A stretch of 64,000 bases of DNA from the NCBI RefSeq assembly GCF_024055575.1, contig NZ_JAMXOE010000001.1, positions 744,001 to 808,000 of the forward strand, written 5' to 3'. This document shows positions 52,544 through 62,645 of the stretch, one piece after another (positions within the stretch are counted from its first letter, which is position 1; each line of letters begins with the position of its first letter). Under the pieces are notes generated by a model. That model was not told where the DNA came from, searched no databases, and saw nothing but the letters and a program-made list of their open reading frames with translations. Origin of the DNA: Mucilaginibacter flavidus. GTDB lineage: Bacteria > Bacteroidota > Bacteroidia > Sphingobacteriales > Sphingobacteriaceae. Made by a program: the position numbers and the translations under genes.

Positions 52544-53536
52544 TTATTCTTCGTCTAACTTAAATTTCGACAGGTTCATACCAAAAGATAAGCCTTTTGA
52601 TTTAACCAGGTCCTGGATTTCAGTTAATGATTTTTTACCAAAGTTTCTGAACTTAAGCATGTCAGCAACGTCATATGATACTAAATCGGCCAGGCTGCGG
52701 ATATCGGCAGCTTTAAGGCAATTTAATGCGCGTACTGAAAGGTCAAGATCAACCAATTCGGTTTTAAGGATTTTACGCATATGTAAAATTTCCTCGTCAA
52801 CTTCTTTGGTTTCTTCTTTAGCCTGTGCTTCAAGCATCATGTTCTCGTCGCTGAACAGCATAAAGTGCTGGATAAGGATCTTAGCCGCCTCTTTAAGTGC
52901 ATCTTCAGGATGGATTGAGCCATCGGTAGTAATATCCAGAACTAATTTTTCATAGTCTGTTTTTTGTTCCACACGATAGTTTTCGATGGTATATTTAACG
53001 TTTTTGATAGGTGTGTAAATCGAGTCGATTGCTATTACACCTACGTTAGCGTCAGGATTTTTATTTTCTTCACTTGGAACATAACCGCGGCCCTTGTTAA
53101 CAGTAAGCTCAATTTCAAGCGTTACTGACGAGTCCATGTTACAAATAACAAGCTCAGGATTTAAAACCGCAAAGTTGTTTGAAAACTTGGTGATATCACC
53201 TGCATTAAAAGCATCCTGGCCATTAATGATAACAAATATCTTTTCGCTGTCGCCAGATTCACCGGTTTTCTTAAACCTAACCTGTTTAAGGTTAAGTATA
53301 ATTTCGGTAACGTCTTCTACAACGCCTTTAATGGTTGAAAACTCATGCATTACTCCCGAAAAACGTACTGAAGTAATCGCAAAACCTTCAAGCGAAGAAA
53401 GTAAGATACGACGCAGAGCATTACCAATGGTTATACCGAAACCTGGTTCTAACGGACGAAACTCAAACGTGCCATCAAAATCAGTTGATTTCTGCATGAT
53501 AACCTTGTCTGGTTTTTGAAATGCTAAAATTGCCAT
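52544..53536 (-). CDS. rpoA: RNA polymerase alpha subunit
   Basis: A 330-residue alpha subunit. The N-terminal assembly domain contains [20 protein letters not shown] and [15 protein letters not shown]; the C-terminal domain, which contacts UP elements and activators, starts near residue 250 with [20 protein letters not shown] and ends with [18 protein letters not shown]. Length and order are normal. It lies between rpsD and rplQ, the standard alpha-operon position, 94 bp after rpsD. Confidence 0.98.
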   Translation of the reverse strand: MAILAFQKPDKVIMQKSTDFDGTFEFRPLEPGFGITIGNALRRILLSSLEGFAITSVRFSGVMHEFSTIKGVVEDVTEIILNLKQVRFKKTGESGDSEKIFVIINGQDAFNAGDITKFSNNFAVLNPELVICNMDSSVTLEIELTVNKGRGYVPSEENKNPDANVGVIAIDSIYTPIKNVKYTIENYRVEQKTDYEKLVLDITTDGSIHPEDALKEAAKILIQHFMLFSDENMMLEAQAKEETKEVDEEILHMRKILKTELVDLDLSVRALNCLKAADIRSLADLVSYDVADMLKFRNFGKKSLTEIQDLVKSKGLSFGMNLSKFKLDEE

Positions 53537-53630
53537 TTATATCCTTTATTTATTGTTTACTAATTGAAATGATTTAAACCACGAAATGATTGACAGGATA
53601 TGCCAATCATAACGCGGATAAGTATCGTTA

Positions 53631-54239
53631 TTATTTTGAGTACAACTCGACGATAAGGTTTTCCTTAATGTTTTCAGGAATCTCATCGCGGTTTGGATAG
53701 TTAAGGAATTTGCCTGTTAAATTGGCAGAATCCCACTCAAGCCAGCTGTACTTGTTAATTCTGCGGCCGGCTACCGAGTTTGTAATTGACTCAAGTGATT
53801 TTGATTTTTCGCGAACCGCGATAACGTCACCTGCTCTTAATGCATATGATGCAATGTTTACAACCTCACCGTTAACAGTGATGTGCTTGTGGCCAACTAA
53901 CTGGCGTGCACCTGAACGGGTTGGAGATATACCTAAACGGTATACGGCGTTATCTAAACGGGCTTCTAAAAATTTCAGCAGGTTTTCGCCTGTGATACCT
54001 TCTTTAGCTGAAGCACGGTGAAACAAGTTTTCGAACTGACGCTCTAACACACCATAAGTGTATTTAACTTTTTGTTTCTCCATCAACTGGGTTGAATACT
54101 CTGATTGCTTTCCTCTTCTCTTGGAAGCACCATGCATGCCCGGTGGGTAATTTTTTCTGTCAAGCGCTTTATCCGGACCAAAGATTGGTTCACGGAAACG
54201 GCGCGCAATTTTGGATTTTGGTCCTGTATATCTAGCCAT
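53631..54239 (-). CDS. rpsD: Ribosomal protein uS4
   Basis: A 202-residue small-subunit assembly protein that binds 16S rRNA near the 5' domain. It opens [20 protein letters not shown], and the S4 RNA-binding domain ([40 protein letters not shown]) lies near residues 92-150. The zinc-type Cys motif is absent (C-minus form). In many bacteria S4 represses its own operon by binding the leader; no such structure was examined here. It lies 67 bp after rpsK. Confidence 0.98.
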   Translation of the reverse strand: MARYTGPKSKIARRFREPIFGPDKALDRKNYPPGMHGASKRRGKQSEYSTQLMEKQKVKYTYGVLERQFENLFHRASAKEGITGENLLKFLEARLDNAVYRLGISPTRSGARQLVGHKHITVNGEVVNIASYALRAGDVIAVREKSKSLESITNSVAGRRINKYSWLEWDSANLTGKFLNYPNRDEIPENIKENLIVELYSK

Positions 54240-54306
54240 TTTTTGTGGTTTTTAAAGTATCAAGCAGCCCGCAGCTGCCGAATCTTAGCTTTAAAAAAAT
54301 TGTTAA

Positions 54307-54696
54307 TTAAACTCTTCTCCTTTTTGAAGGGCGGCAACCGTTGTGCGGAAGCGGTGTAATATCTTTTATTGTAGTTACCTCGATGCCTGCAGTTTGCAAA
54401 GTACGGATAGCTGATTCGCGACCGGCGCCAGGGCCTTTCACAAATACTTCAACCTTGCGTAAGCCTAAATCATAAGCAACTTTACCGCAATCAGATGCAG
54501 CCTGACCGGCAGCATACGGGGTGTTCTTTTTTGAACCTTTGAAACCCATTTTACCTGCAGACGACCATGAAATAGCCTGGCCTGATTTGTTGGTAAGGGT
54601 GATGATGATGTTGTTAAAAGTAGCGTTGATGTGTGCTTCGCCAACCGACTCAACAATTACAATACGCTTTTTGGTTACTTTTTTAGCTTTAGCCAT
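54307..54696 (-). CDS. rpsK: Ribosomal protein uS11
   Basis: A 129-residue small-subunit platform protein. [40 protein letters not shown] and the C-terminal [12 protein letters not shown] are canonical. It follows rpsM after 131 bp, longer than usual for this operon, and the gap contains a copy of the GAAACTAATTTCT repeat. Confidence 0.98.
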   Translation of the reverse strand: MAKAKKVTKKRIVIVESVGEAHINATFNNIIITLTNKSGQAISWSSAGKMGFKGSKKNTPYAAGQAASDCGKVAYDLGLRKVEVFVKGPGAGRESAIRTLQTAGIEVTTIKDITPLPHNGCRPSKRRRV

Positions 54697-54827
54697 TTTT
54701 TCTTTAATGTTTGAACCAATGAATTACTGGATTAACGAATAATCCGGACCCATTGATAAGTTATTTAATCAGGTAATCCTAACGACGAAAGAGCGGAAAC
54801 TAATTTCTGCCCTTCAATCATTAATCA

Positions 54828-55205
54828 CTATTTAGTAGCCTTTTTCTTGTTAGCAACTGTCTTACGTTTACCTTTACGGGTACGTGAGTTGTTTTTAGTA
54901 CGCTGACCACGCAAAGGCAAACCTTTACGGTGACGGGTACCACGGTAGCAACCTATATCCATTAAACGCTTAATGTTAAGCTGAACTTCTGAACGCAAAG
55001 AGCCTTCAACTTTTATCTGATCATTAATTATACCACGTATAGTAGCTAATTGCTCATCATTCCATTCTTGTACTTTGGTATCAAAATCAATACCAGCTTC
55101 AGTCAAAATTCTTTGAGCTGTTGAGCGGCCAATGCCGTAAATGTAGGTTAGGCCAATCTCGCCTCTTTTATTCTTTGGTAAATCAATACCTGAAATCCTT
55201 GCCAT
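54828..55205 (-). CDS. rpsM: Ribosomal protein uS13
   Basis: A 125-residue head protein that contacts the large subunit and P-site t[23 protein letters not shown], the helix-two-turn-helix [11 protein letters not shown] and the C-terminal [20 protein letters not shown] are typical; the tail is Lys-rich. It follows rpmJ after 88 bp. Confidence 0.98.
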   Translation of the reverse strand: MARISGIDLPKNKRGEIGLTYIYGIGRSTAQRILTEAGIDFDTKVQEWNDEQLATIRGIINDQIKVEGSLRSEVQLNIKRLMDIGCYRGTRHRKGLPLRGQRTKNNSRTRKGKRKTVANKKKATK

Positions 55206-55293
55206 ATTTTTTGTTTGTGTTTTTAAGTAATAACCGAACGGCGGGCCACCGTTGTACGGACTATCACAATTTCTTTAATTATCCCTTGCGGGA

Positions 55294-55410
55294 TTATCCC
55301 TGACGCTGCTTAAACTTCGGGTTCTTTTTGTTTATAACGTAAAGTTTCCCGTTGCGGCGTATGATTTTGCAATCAACACTGCGTTTTTTAATGGATGCTC
55401 TAACTTTCAT
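55294..55410 (-). CDS. rpmJ: Ribosomal protein bL36 (zinc-free form)
   Basis: A 38-residue protein read on the minus strand from ATG 55410: [17 protein letters not shown] at the start and [11 protein letters not shown] at the end. Only one Cys (Cys14) of the usual CCCH zinc site remains, so this is a C-minus bL36 that does not bind zinc. It sits in the standard place between infA (8 bp upstream) and rpsM. Confidence 0.95.
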   Translation of the reverse strand: MKVRASIKKRSVDCKIIRRNGKLYVINKKNPKFKQRQG

Positions 55411-55418
55411 CTCTGTTA

Positions 55419-55637
55419 TTATTTATATCTATAGGTTATTCTACCCTTTGTTAAATCATACGGACTCATCTCCAGTTTAACCCTGTCGCCAGGTAAAATT
55501 TTGATGTAGTGCATCCGCATTTTTCCGGAAATATGCGCAATAATCTCATGACCATTTTCCAGTTCAACCCTGAACATAGCATTTGATAATGCTTCCCGAA
55601 TTGTTCCGTCCTGTTCAATCGATGATTGTTTAGCCAT
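55419..55637 (-). CDS. infA: Translation initiation factor IF-1
   Basis: A 72-residue S1/OB-fold protein. [20 protein letters not shown], the strand [20 protein letters not shown] and the end [20 protein letters not shown] ([16 protein letters not shown]) are canonical. It binds the A site of the 30S subunit during initiation. It follows map after 63 bp and precedes rpmJ by 8 bp. Confidence 0.97.
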   Translation of the reverse strand: MAKQSSIEQDGTIREALSNAMFRVELENGHEIIAHISGKMRMHYIKILPGDRVKLEMSPYDLTKGRITYRYK

Positions 55638-55700
55638 ATTTTACTGATTATTACTTAATTATCCGCCTTAAAACCGGGATGCAAAATTAATAAAAATATT

Positions 55701-56492
55701 TTAATTATTATTAATTTCTTTTAAAACATTATCTACGTACGAAAACGTTGAAAGAATATCCGGTTGTCCCTTCCTGATGGCCACTGTATGCTCATAATGA
55801 GCCGACGGCTTGCCATCAATGGTTGATACTGTCCACCCATCGTCCCAAAACTTAACTCGGGCTTTGCCAGCGTTAATCATAGGCTCAATTGCAATCACCA
55901 TTCCTTCTTCCAGTTTTACCCCCGACCCACGTTTACCGTAGTTAGGTACCTCGGGCTTTTCGTGCAACTCTAATCCCACTCCATGTCCTACAAGTTCCTT
56001 CACTACGCCATAACCATGCTTTTCAGCATGTTCCTGAACTGCGTACCCTATGTCGCCAATGCGTAAACCTGCAACAGCTTTCTCAACCCCAAGGTCAAGG
56101 CACTCGCGGGTGACGCGCATTAGTTGTTTTACAGTATCACTAACTTCGCCAATCGCAAATGTAAATGCTGAATCGCCGATGTATTTATTTAACACCACGC
56201 CGCAATCAACCGATACCATGTCACCCTCAACCAGTTCTTTTTGGCTTGGGAAACCGTGTACCACCTGGTCATTAGGCGAAATGCATAGTGAATACGGAAA
56301 ACCGTGATAGTTTAAGAATGCAGGAACACCCCCGTTGTCACGGATGAATGTTTCTGCAAGCTTATTTAATTCGATAGTTTTGATACCGGGGCGAATAACT
56401 TTCGCAATCTCCCCAAGTGTTTTGGAAACAAGTAAAGAACTTTCTCTTATGAGCTCTATCTCCTCGACAGACTTATAATGGATCTTTGACAT
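55701..56492 (-). CDS. map: Methionine aminopeptidase, type I
   Basis: A 263-residue di-metal enzyme that removes the N-terminal Met from new proteins. Metal ligands are visible: Asp in VSVDCGVVLNKYIGDSAFTF (two Asp, near residues 96 and 107), His in VGHGVGLELHEKPEVPNYG (near 170), Glu in AIEPMI and the last Glu in HYEHTVAI. It starts 7 bp after secY, the usual coupling of map to the secretion gene in this operon, and lacks the N-terminal extension of type Ib/Ic proteins. Confidence 0.97.
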   Translation of the reverse strand: MSKIHYKSVEEIELIRESSLLVSKTLGEIAKVIRPGIKTIELNKLAETFIRDNGGVPAFLNYHGFPYSLCISPNDQVVHGFPSQKELVEGDMVSVDCGVVLNKYIGDSAFTFAIGEVSDTVKQLMRVTRECLDLGVEKAVAGLRIGDIGYAVQEHAEKHGYGVVKELVGHGVGLELHEKPEVPNYGKRGSGVKLEEGMVIAIEPMINAGKARVKFWDDGWTVSTIDGKPSAHYEHTVAIRKGQPDILSTFSYVDNVLKEINNN

Positions 56493-56499
56493 TGTTAAT

Positions 56500-57843
56500 T
56501 TAGATAACAGGCTGGCCGGTATCGCCTGATGGGATAGCGGTGCGCCCTTTAATTCTTCCTGTTTTCATTAAGCCATCATAGTGACGCATTAACAGGTGGC
56601 TTTCAATTTGCTGCAACGTATCCAATACAACACCCACTAATATGATTAGTGAAGTACCGCCGAAGAAACGCGAAAACGAACTGGTTATACCTACCATGCT
56701 GGCCAAAGGAGGAATGACAGCTATGATAGCCAGGGCTATTGAGCCGGGTAAAGTAATTCTTGATATTACACCATCAATAAAGCTACCTGTATCTCTGCCT
56801 GGTTTAATACCGGGAATAAAACCGCCGTTCTTTTTCATATCCTCAGCCATTTGGTTCGGATTAACAGTAATAGCAGTATAGAAATACGTAAACAGGATAA
56901 TTAGTATTGCAAACAGCACATTATGTCCCCACGAGGTATAGTCAGACAATGCCATTAACACTTTATTTTGTGCCGCATTCGGGAAAAATTGCTGAACGGT
57001 CGCAGGAATAAACATTAACGCCTGCGCAAATATAATAGGCATTACACCCGCAGCATTTACTTTTAACGGTATGTACTGGCGAACACCACCATATTGCTTG
57101 TTACCTACAATACGTTTTGCATATTGAACAGCAATTTTACGGGTACCCTGCACAATAAGTACAGTAAACATTACCACAGCAATTAGCGCTACAATTTCAA
57201 CTATAAACACCACCAAACCACCTGCAACACTGGTAGTGCGCGACTGGAACTCTGTTAAAAATGCACCCGGCAAAGCTGATATAATACCTACCATGATGAT
57301 CAGTGATATGCCATTGCCAATACCTTTATCGGTAATTTTCTCACCAAGCCACATCACAAACATAGTACCGGAAGTTAACACGCACATATTCAAAATAGTG
57401 AAATAGGGGTTTGCCAGCTCCATTTGCTCAGGAGATATCTGCGACCTTAAGTAACCGATAGCCTGCAATGCAGTAATACCGATCGTAAGATAGCGTGTCC
57501 ACTGATTAATTTTATTACGACCACTTTCGCCTTCTTTTTGAAGTTTGGCAAAATAAGGCACCGCTATACCCAATAACTGCACCACAATGGAAGCCGAAAT
57601 ATAAGGCATTACACCTAACGCAAAAATTGACGCACGTGAAAACGAGCCCCCGGCAAACATGTTGAGCAGCCCGGCTATGCCTTCTTTGTTTTGATCATGG
57701 TTCAGCGAAGCAGCACTAACGCCTGGCAGGACCACGTATGACCCTACGCGGTATATCAAAAGAAATAAGAGTGTGTTAGTAATACGCACTCTTAAATCAT
57801 CGATTTTCCAAATATTGGATAATGTGGTGAAAAATTTCTTCAT
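56500..57843 (-). CDS. secY: Protein translocase subunit SecY
   Basis: A 447-residue inner-membrane channel with ten transmembrane segments. Landmarks are RITNTLLFLLIYRVGSYVVL (TM1), the plug region near GLLNMFAGGSFSRASIFALG, GNGISLIIMVGIISALP and the cytoplasmic loop KNGGFIPGIKPGRDTGSFID (C5 loop that contacts SecA/ribosome). It forms the SecYEG channel. It starts 7 bp after rplO and is followed by map after 7 bp; adk is missing from this place, as usual in Bacteroidota. Confidence 0.98.
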   Translation of the reverse strand: MKKFFTTLSNIWKIDDLRVRITNTLLFLLIYRVGSYVVLPGVSAASLNHDQNKEGIAGLLNMFAGGSFSRASIFALGVMPYISASIVVQLLGIAVPYFAKLQKEGESGRNKINQWTRYLTIGITALQAIGYLRSQISPEQMELANPYFTILNMCVLTSGTMFVMWLGEKITDKGIGNGISLIIMVGIISALPGAFLTEFQSRTTSVAGGLVVFIVEIVALIAVVMFTVLIVQGTRKIAVQYAKRIVGNKQYGGVRQYIPLKVNAAGVMPIIFAQALMFIPATVQQFFPNAAQNKVLMALSDYTSWGHNVLFAILIILFTYFYTAITVNPNQMAEDMKKNGGFIPGIKPGRDTGSFIDGVISRITLPGSIALAIIAVIPPLASMVGITSSFSRFFGGTSLIILVGVVLDTLQQIESHLLMRHYDGLMKTGRIKGRTAIPSGDTGQPVI

Positions 57844-57850
57844 CGAAAAA

Positions 57851-58297
57851 TTATAGCTTAACTATGGTACCACCTGCTGCTTCAATAGCTTTTTGTGCTG
57901 TAGCAGTAAATGCATGGGCTTTAACTTCTAATTTGGCTTTTAATTCGCCACGGCCTAATATTTTAACAAGGTCGTTGCGTGATGCCAGTCCGTGTTCTTT
58001 CAGTGTATCAAAATCAACTGATGATAACGAATATTTCTCAGTTAATGCCTGTAACACGTCAAGGTTTACACCTGTGTACTCAGTACGGTTAGGATTTTTA
58101 AATCCTACCTTAGGCACACGACGCTGTAATGGCATCTGGCCACCTTCAAAACCAACTTTTGTGCTGGTACCTGAACGTGAACCGGCGCCTTTATGGCCAC
58201 GGGTTGATGTTCCGCCACGGCCAGAGCCTGTACCACGGCCAATTCTTTTTCTATTTTTAGTAGAACCTTCTGCAGGTTTCAGATTACTTAAATTCAT
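57851..58297 (-). CDS. rplO: Ribosomal protein uL15
   Basis: A 148-residue large-subunit protein. The Gly/Arg-rich N-terminal extension (RKRIGRGTGSGRGGTSTRGH) threads into 23S rRNA, and the C-terminal globular domain ends with AFTATAQKAIEAAGGTIVKL. It starts 4 bp after rpmD. Confidence 0.98.
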   Translation of the reverse strand: MNLSNLKPAEGSTKNRKRIGRGTGSGRGGTSTRGHKGAGSRSGTSTKVGFEGGQMPLQRRVPKVGFKNPNRTEYTGVNLDVLQALTEKYSLSSVDFDTLKEHGLASRNDLVKILGRGELKAKLEVKAHAFTATAQKAIEAAGGTIVKL

Positions 58298-58301
58298 GAT
58301 A

Positions 58302-58481
58302 TTAAATATTTTCTACCGCTACCAGGTGATTAACTTTTTTAACCATACCGATGATAGCTGCAGTAGCTTCAACTTCTACACTGTGGTTGATCTTTCTTAA
58401 GCCCAGGGCCTCAACCGTACGTTTTTGGCGCTCACTTCTATCGATCACGCTTTTAATCTGGGTTATTTTGATTTTTGCCAT
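58302..58481 (-). CDS. rpmD: Ribosomal protein uL30
   Basis: A 59-residue protein read from ATG 58481 on the minus strand: MAKIKITQIKSVIDRSERQK at the start, VEALGLRKINHSVEV in the middle and NHLVAVENI at the end. It sits in the canonical place between rpsE (6 bp upstream) and rplO. Confidence 0.96.
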   Translation of the reverse strand: MAKIKITQIKSVIDRSERQKRTVEALGLRKINHSVEVEATAAIIGMVKKVNHLVAVENI

Positions 58482-58487
58482 GACAGA

Positions 58488-59006
58488 TTATCCGTTAAAT
58501 ACTTTACCTAAACTAACGCCGCGTTGCTGGGCTACAGTATAAGCATCACGTAATTGTGATAATGCCGATACAGTTGCCTTAACCACGTTGTGCGGGTTTG
58601 ATGAACCTTTTGATTTTGCCAATACGTTGTGTATACCGGCACTTTCCAATACTGCACGCATTGCACCACCTGCAATTACACCGGTACCGTTTGCTGCTGG
58701 TTTTATGAAAACAAAACCACCGCTAAATTTACCAATTTGCTCGTGAGGTATAGTGCTGTTGATAATTGGAACTTTTACCAGGTTCTTTTTAGCATCATCA
58801 ATACCTTTTGCAATAGCTTCAGTAACCTCTTTAGCTTTACCTAAACCATAACCTACAACACCATTCTCATCGCCCACTACCACAATGGCACTGAAGCTGA
58901 AAGTACGGCCGCCTTTAGTTACTTTGGCTACACGCTGTATGCTCACCAAGCGGTCTTTTAATTCGATCTCGCTTGTTTTTACTCTTTTTATGTTGATTGT
59001 TGACAT
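58488..59006 (-). CDS. rpsE: Ribosomal protein uS5
   Basis: A 172-residue protein of the 30S body involved in accuracy and mRNA unwinding. It has the dsRNA-binding-like N-terminal domain ([35 protein letters not shown]) and the C-terminal domain with [20 protein letters not shown] and [16 protein letters not shown]. It follows rplR after 12 bp. Confidence 0.98.
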   Translation of the reverse strand: MSTINIKRVKTSEIELKDRLVSIQRVAKVTKGGRTFSFSAIVVVGDENGVVGYGLGKAKEVTEAIAKGIDDAKKNLVKVPIINSTIPHEQIGKFSGGFVFIKPAANGTGVIAGGAMRAVLESAGIHNVLAKSKGSSNPHNVVKATVSALSQLRDAYTVAQQRGVSLGKVFNG

Positions 59007-59018
59007 TTCTCTTTTCGA

Positions 59019-59378
59019 TTAAAAGTTTAAACCACCCTCACGTGCACCTTCAGCCAGTGATTTAACACGACCATGGTACAAATAACCGTTCCTGTCGAAA
59101 ACCACATCTACTATACCAGCTGCAATAGCTTTTGAAGCAACCAACTTGCCAACGGCAACCGACTGATCAATTTTAGTACCTTCTGCTGCAGTAAAATCTT
59201 TTGATAACGATGAGGCCGACACTAATGTCTTGCCGCTTACATCATCAATGATCTGTGCATAAATACCTTTATTGCTCCTGTATACTGACAAACGAGGGCG
59301 TGTTGAAGAACCTGAAAGGCGCTTCCTGATCCCCATCTTAATTCTGTCTCTTCTTGATAATTTTGCTCTAGCTGCCAT
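59019..59378 (-). CDS. rplR: Ribosomal protein uL18
   Basis: A 119-residue 5S rRNA-binding protein. [20 protein letters not shown] and [20 protein letters not shown], then the C-terminal [20 protein letters not shown], are canonical. It follows rplF after 5 bp. Confidence 0.98.
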   Translation of the reverse strand: MAARAKLSRRDRIKMGIRKRLSGSSTRPRLSVYRSNKGIYAQIIDDVSGKTLVSASSLSKDFTAAEGTKIDQSVAVGKLVASKAIAAGIVDVVFDRNGYLYHGRVKSLAEGAREGGLNF

Positions 59379-59383
59379 GACGA

Positions 59384-59941
59384 TTATTTTTTAGATGCTG
59401 ATTTACCTGCTTTTCTTCTCAATACTTCGCCAACAAACTTGATACCTTTACCCTTGTATGGTTCCGGTGCACGTAACGAGCGTATTTTAGCTGCTACCTG
59501 GCCTATAAGTTGTTTATCAATTGACTCTAAAATGATAGTTGGGTTTTTACCCTTATCAGCAGTTGTTGAAACTTTAATCTCTTTTGGTAATTCAAAAACG
59601 TAGTGGTGAGAGTATCCCAACACTAAATCTAATGTGTTACCTGTATTGGTTGCGCGGTAACCCACACCCACTAATTCCTGCTCAATTTTGTAACCGGTGG
59701 TTACACCAACAACCATGTTGTTTATAAGCGCACGGTATAAACCATGTAATGCTTTATGGCGTTTTTGATCAGAAGGGCGTTTTACAACCAGGTTTCCTTC
59801 TTCCTGTTCAACAGTGATATCACTGTCAACAGCCTGTTGCAACTCCCCTTTTGGGCCTTTTACAGTAACAACATTATCTGCCGATACCGAAATTGTAACC
59901 CCTTGAGGTAGTGCTATAGGTGATTTTCCTACTCTTGACAT
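59384..59941 (-). CDS. rplF: Ribosomal protein uL6
   Basis: A 185-residue large-subunit protein with two similar domains. [20 protein letters not shown] opens the first; the C-terminal signature [20 protein letters not shown] closes the second. It binds 23S rRNA near the sarcin-ricin loop. It follows rpsH after 17 bp. Confidence 0.98.
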   Translation of the reverse strand: MSRVGKSPIALPQGVTISVSADNVVTVKGPKGELQQAVDSDITVEQEEGNLVVKRPSDQKRHKALHGLYRALINNMVVGVTTGYKIEQELVGVGYRATNTGNTLDLVLGYSHHYVFELPKEIKVSTTADKGKNPTIILESIDKQLIGQVAAKIRSLRAPEPYKGKGIKFVGEVLRRKAGKSASKK

Positions 59942-59958
59942 TGCTTAATTTCCTCCTA

Positions 59959-60357
59959 TTAATATACGTAGCATAAAACCTCACCGCCAACATTCTGTGC
60001 GCGTGCTTCCTTATCGGTCATTACACCTTTAGAAGTCGACAGGATGGCGATACCTAAACCATTTAATACTCTTGGCATATTATCCATGCCTGCGTATTTC
60101 CTCAAACCTGGTTTACTGATGCGTGCAATGCTGCGGATAGCAGAAATTTTAGTTATCGGGTGGTATTTCAAAGCCACCTTGATGGTACCTTGAGGACCAT
60201 TGTCTTCAAACTTAAAATTAGCAATGTAACCTTTGTCGAAAAGCACCTTAGTGATTTCCTTCTTCAGATTTGATGCAGGAATTTCAACAACCCGGTGGTT
60301 GGCTTTAATAGCATTCCTTACTCGTGTAAGATAATCTGCGATTGGATCTGTATTCAT
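59959..60357 (-). CDS. rpsH: Ribosomal protein uS8
   Basis: A 132-residue central-domain assembly protein. It opens MNTDPIADYLTRVRNAIKAN and ends with the STSKGVMTDKEARAQNVGGE region and a final Cys-Tyr. In E. coli S8 represses the spc operon by binding the rplE leader. Here the 172-bp gap between rpsN and rpsH, far longer than usual, is filled with palindromic repeats. Confidence 0.98.
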   Translation of the reverse strand: MNTDPIADYLTRVRNAIKANHRVVEIPASNLKKEITKVLFDKGYIANFKFEDNGPQGTIKVALKYHPITKISAIRSIARISKPGLRKYAGMDNMPRVLNGLGIAILSTSKGVMTDKEARAQNVGGEVLCYVY

Positions 60358-60427
60358 TTTATTGTGTTATGATAGTGGTTTCCTTCCGGTAACGTCCCGG
60401 GCGACCTTCTATCGGTTAATTCATTGT

Positions 60428-60526
60428 ATTTCGGAATTCGGATGTTCGATTTCGGATTAACCGTTCGCGCTGTCCTATTCCTGCTGATATTCAAATTCCG
60501 AAATCGTAATTCCGAAATCTGACATC
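60428..60526. repeat. ATTTCGGAATT-type inverted repeats inside the spc operon
   Basis: Two clusters, ATTTCGGAATTCGGATGTTC with GATTTCGGATT (60428-60458), and AATTCCGAAATCGTAATTCC with GAAATCTGACATC (60494-60526), face each other as inverted arms. They occupy most of the rpsN-rpsH gap and could fold into a long stem in the operon mRNA. Confidence 0.7.
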
Positions 60527-60529
60527 AAT

Positions 60530-60799
60530 TTACCAGCTTGCTTTCTTTATTCCGGGGATCTTTCCGGCCAGGGCCATATCACGGAATGTAACACGTGATA
60601 TACCAAACTGACGCATGTATCCGCGCGGACGGCCTGTTAATTTGCAACGGTTATGTAATTTAACCGGTGACGAGCCTTTTGGCAATGCATCTAATGCTGC
60701 AAAGTTACCTTCAGCTTTAAGGGCCGCTCTTTTTTCAGCGTATTTAGCTACTAATTTAGCACGTTTAACTTCACGTGCCTTTACACCTTCTTTAGCCAT
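60530..60799 (-). CDS. rpsN: Ribosomal protein uS14 (zinc-free form)
   Basis: An 89-residue head protein. The start is ATG 60799 ([20 protein letters not shown]); the frame extends upstream to 60835, but that part overlaps rplE out of frame. No CxxC pairs are present, so it is the C-minus form. [20 protein letters not shown] and the end [11 protein letters not shown] are canonical. The start overlaps the rplE 3' end by 8 bp. Confidence 0.97.
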   Translation of the reverse strand: MAKEGVKAREVKRAKLVAKYAEKRAALKAEGNFAALDALPKGSSPVKLHNRCKLTGRPRGYMRQFGISRVTFRDMALAGKIPGIKKASW

Positions 60800-61361
60800 T
60801 GTTAGTTGGAGTTTGATTTTTAAATGGTAAACCAAATTGTTTCAGTAACTCTAATGCTTCAACATCATTTGTTGCCGAGGTTACAAAGGTAATATCCATA
60901 CCCTGTATCTTGTTTATCTTATCGATATTGATTTCAGGAAAAATGATTTGCTCAGTTACACCTAAAGTATAGTTTCCGCGTCCGTCAAAACCTTTATCGT
61001 TAATGCCTTTAAAGTCACGTATACGTGGCAATGCAACAGCAATTAAACGGTCAAGAAACTCGTACATTGTATTGTCGCGCAAAGTAACACGTACGCCGAT
61101 AGGCATGTTTTTACGCAATTTAAAGTTCGAGATATCCTTTTTAGATTTTGAAGATACAGCCTGCTGACCGGTAATAGTGGTCAACTCAGTAATTGTATTT
61201 TCAATAAGCTTTTTATCAGTAGTAGCACCACCAACACCCTGGTTAATGGCGATTTTTTCAAGCTTAGGAACCTGCATTACGCTTTTGTACTGAAATTTGT
61301 CTTTCAGTGCAGTACGAATTTCGTCCTTATACTTCGTTTTTAATCTTGGTACGTATTCCAT
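60792..61361 (-). CDS. rplE: Ribosomal protein uL5
   Basis: A 189-residue central-protuberance protein that binds 5S rRNA and contacts P-site t[43 protein letters not shown] and [20 protein letters not shown] are typical. Its start overlaps the rplX stop by one base. Confidence 0.98.
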   Translation of the reverse strand: MEYVPRLKTKYKDEIRTALKDKFQYKSVMQVPKLEKIAINQGVGGATTDKKLIENTITELTTITGQQAVSSKSKKDISNFKLRKNMPIGVRVTLRDNTMYEFLDRLIAVALPRIRDFKGINDKGFDGRGNYTLGVTEQIIFPEINIDKINKIQGMDITFVTSATNDVEALELLKQFGLPFKNQTPTNNG

Positions 61362-61705
61362 TACTTAATTTCCTCTCCTGATATTTTTGCAAACCTTACT
61401 AATTTACCTGCATCATTCTTTTTACGGCCAACGCGAGTTGCTTTTCCTGTTTTAGGATCAACCAGCATCAGGTTCGAGATTGCGATAGCAGCTTCCTGCT
61501 TAACAATTCCACCGTTTGGTTTTGCTGCATTTGGCTTAGTGTGTTTTGATACTAAATTAGCACCTTCAACAATAGCTCTGCCCTTTTCTAATATTACTTC
61601 TAATATTTTACCTTGCGATCCTTTTGAATCGCCGGCTATAACCTTAACCAGATCACCTTTTTTGATCTTTAGTTTGGTTGGTTGTGTGTGTTGTTTCTTT
61701 TCCAT
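61361..61705 (-). CDS. rplX: Ribosomal protein uL24
   Basis: A 114-residue assembly-initiating protein with the KOW motif in [20 protein letters not shown] (near residues 15-34). The C-terminal part carries [20 protein letters not shown] and a TRVGRKK segment. It follows rplN after 2 bp and overlaps rplE by one base. Confidence 0.98.
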   Translation of the reverse strand: MEKKQHTQPTKLKIKKGDLVKVIAGDSKGSQGKILEVILEKGRAIVEGANLVSKHTKPNAAKPNGGIVKQEAAIAISNLMLVDPKTGKATRVGRKKNDAGKLVRFAKISGEEIK

Positions 61706-61707
61706 TA

Positions 61708-62076
61708 TTACAATACCTCCGGTGCTAATGATACAATTTTCATAAATTGTTTTTCACGCAATTCCCTTGCTACCGGGCCAAAAATACGTGTTCCTCTTGG
61801 CTCGTCCTGGTTGTTTAATAACACCGCGGCATTGTCGTCAAAACGGATATATGAACCATCCTTGCGGCGGATCTCTTTCTTAGTTCTTACAACTACAGCT
61901 TTTGAAACGGTACCTTTTTTAACGTTGCCTGATGGCAGGGCGCTTTTTACGGTAACTACTATCTTATCGCCGATTGATGCGTACCTTTTACCGGTACCAC
62001 CCAACACACGGATTACTAAAACTTCTTTAGCACCGCTGTTGTCAGCTACGTTTAATCTTGATTCCTGTTGTACCAT
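61708..62076 (-). CDS. rplN: Ribosomal protein uL14
   Basis: A 122-residue large-subunit interface protein. [20 protein letters not shown] and the end [16 protein letters not shown] are canonical, as is [14 protein letters not shown]. It follows rpsQ after one base. Confidence 0.98.
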   Translation of the reverse strand: MVQQESRLNVADNSGAKEVLVIRVLGGTGKRYASIGDKIVVTVKSALPSGNVKKGTVSKAVVVRTKKEIRRKDGSYIRFDDNAAVLLNNQDEPRGTRIFGPVARELREKQFMKIVSLAPEVL

Positions 62077-62077
62077 C

Positions 62078-62332
62078 TTATTTAGCCCTTTCTAAAATTT
62101 GAACTAATCTCCAGTTTTTGTTCTTGCTAAGCGGGCGTGTTTCCATAATCAATACGGTATCACCTACACCACAAGTATTGGCTTCATCATGAGCCATAAA
62201 TTTGGTAGTCTTCTTAACGAATTTACCGTAGATAGGGTGTTTCACTTTACGCTCAACGGCAACCACAATAGATTTTTCCATCTTGTTGCTTACTACCAGG
62301 CCGGTACGAGTTTTTCTTAAATTTCTTTCCAT
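62078..62332 (-). CDS. rpsQ: Ribosomal protein uS17
   Basis: An 84-residue OB-fold protein of the 30S body. [40 protein letters not shown] and [20 protein letters not shown] are canonical. It follows rpmC after 17 bp. Confidence 0.98.
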   Translation of the reverse strand: MERNLRKTRTGLVVSNKMEKSIVVAVERKVKHPIYGKFVKKTTKFMAHDEANTCGVGDTVLIMETRPLSKNKNWRLVQILERAK

Positions 62333-62349
62333 TTTTCCCGATGCTTAAT

Positions 62350-62553
62350 TTATTCAGAAGCTGCCGCCGATTTGCGCTTTGTTAACTCCGTAGTTAAGCG
62401 GGCGATGTCCTTACGTACCTTTGTGATACGGGTAGGGTTTTCAATAGCAGAAACCGCATGTGCAAATTTCAGTTTGGTAAGCGTAGCTCGTTCCTCACTG
62501 ACCCTGGCAACCAATTCTTCAGTTGACAACTCCAAAATTTCTGAGTTCTTCAT
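62350..62553 (-). CDS. rpmC: Ribosomal protein uL29
   Basis: A 67-residue helical-hairpin protein at the tunnel exit. LSTEELVARVSEERATLTKL and ITKVRKDIARLTTELTKRKS are typical. A 92-bp gap separates it from rplP, longer than most gaps in this part of the operon; I see no clear repeat in it. Confidence 0.97.
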   Translation of the reverse strand: MKNSEILELSTEELVARVSEERATLTKLKFAHAVSAIENPTRITKVRKDIARLTTELTKRKSAAASE

Positions 62554-62645
62554 TTTATTTAACTGTTTGTGTTATGTTGAAGAGGTTATAAAAGTTACCT
62601 GTTGTACTAAACGTATTACAACACATTTATAACGTTCATTTTTAT

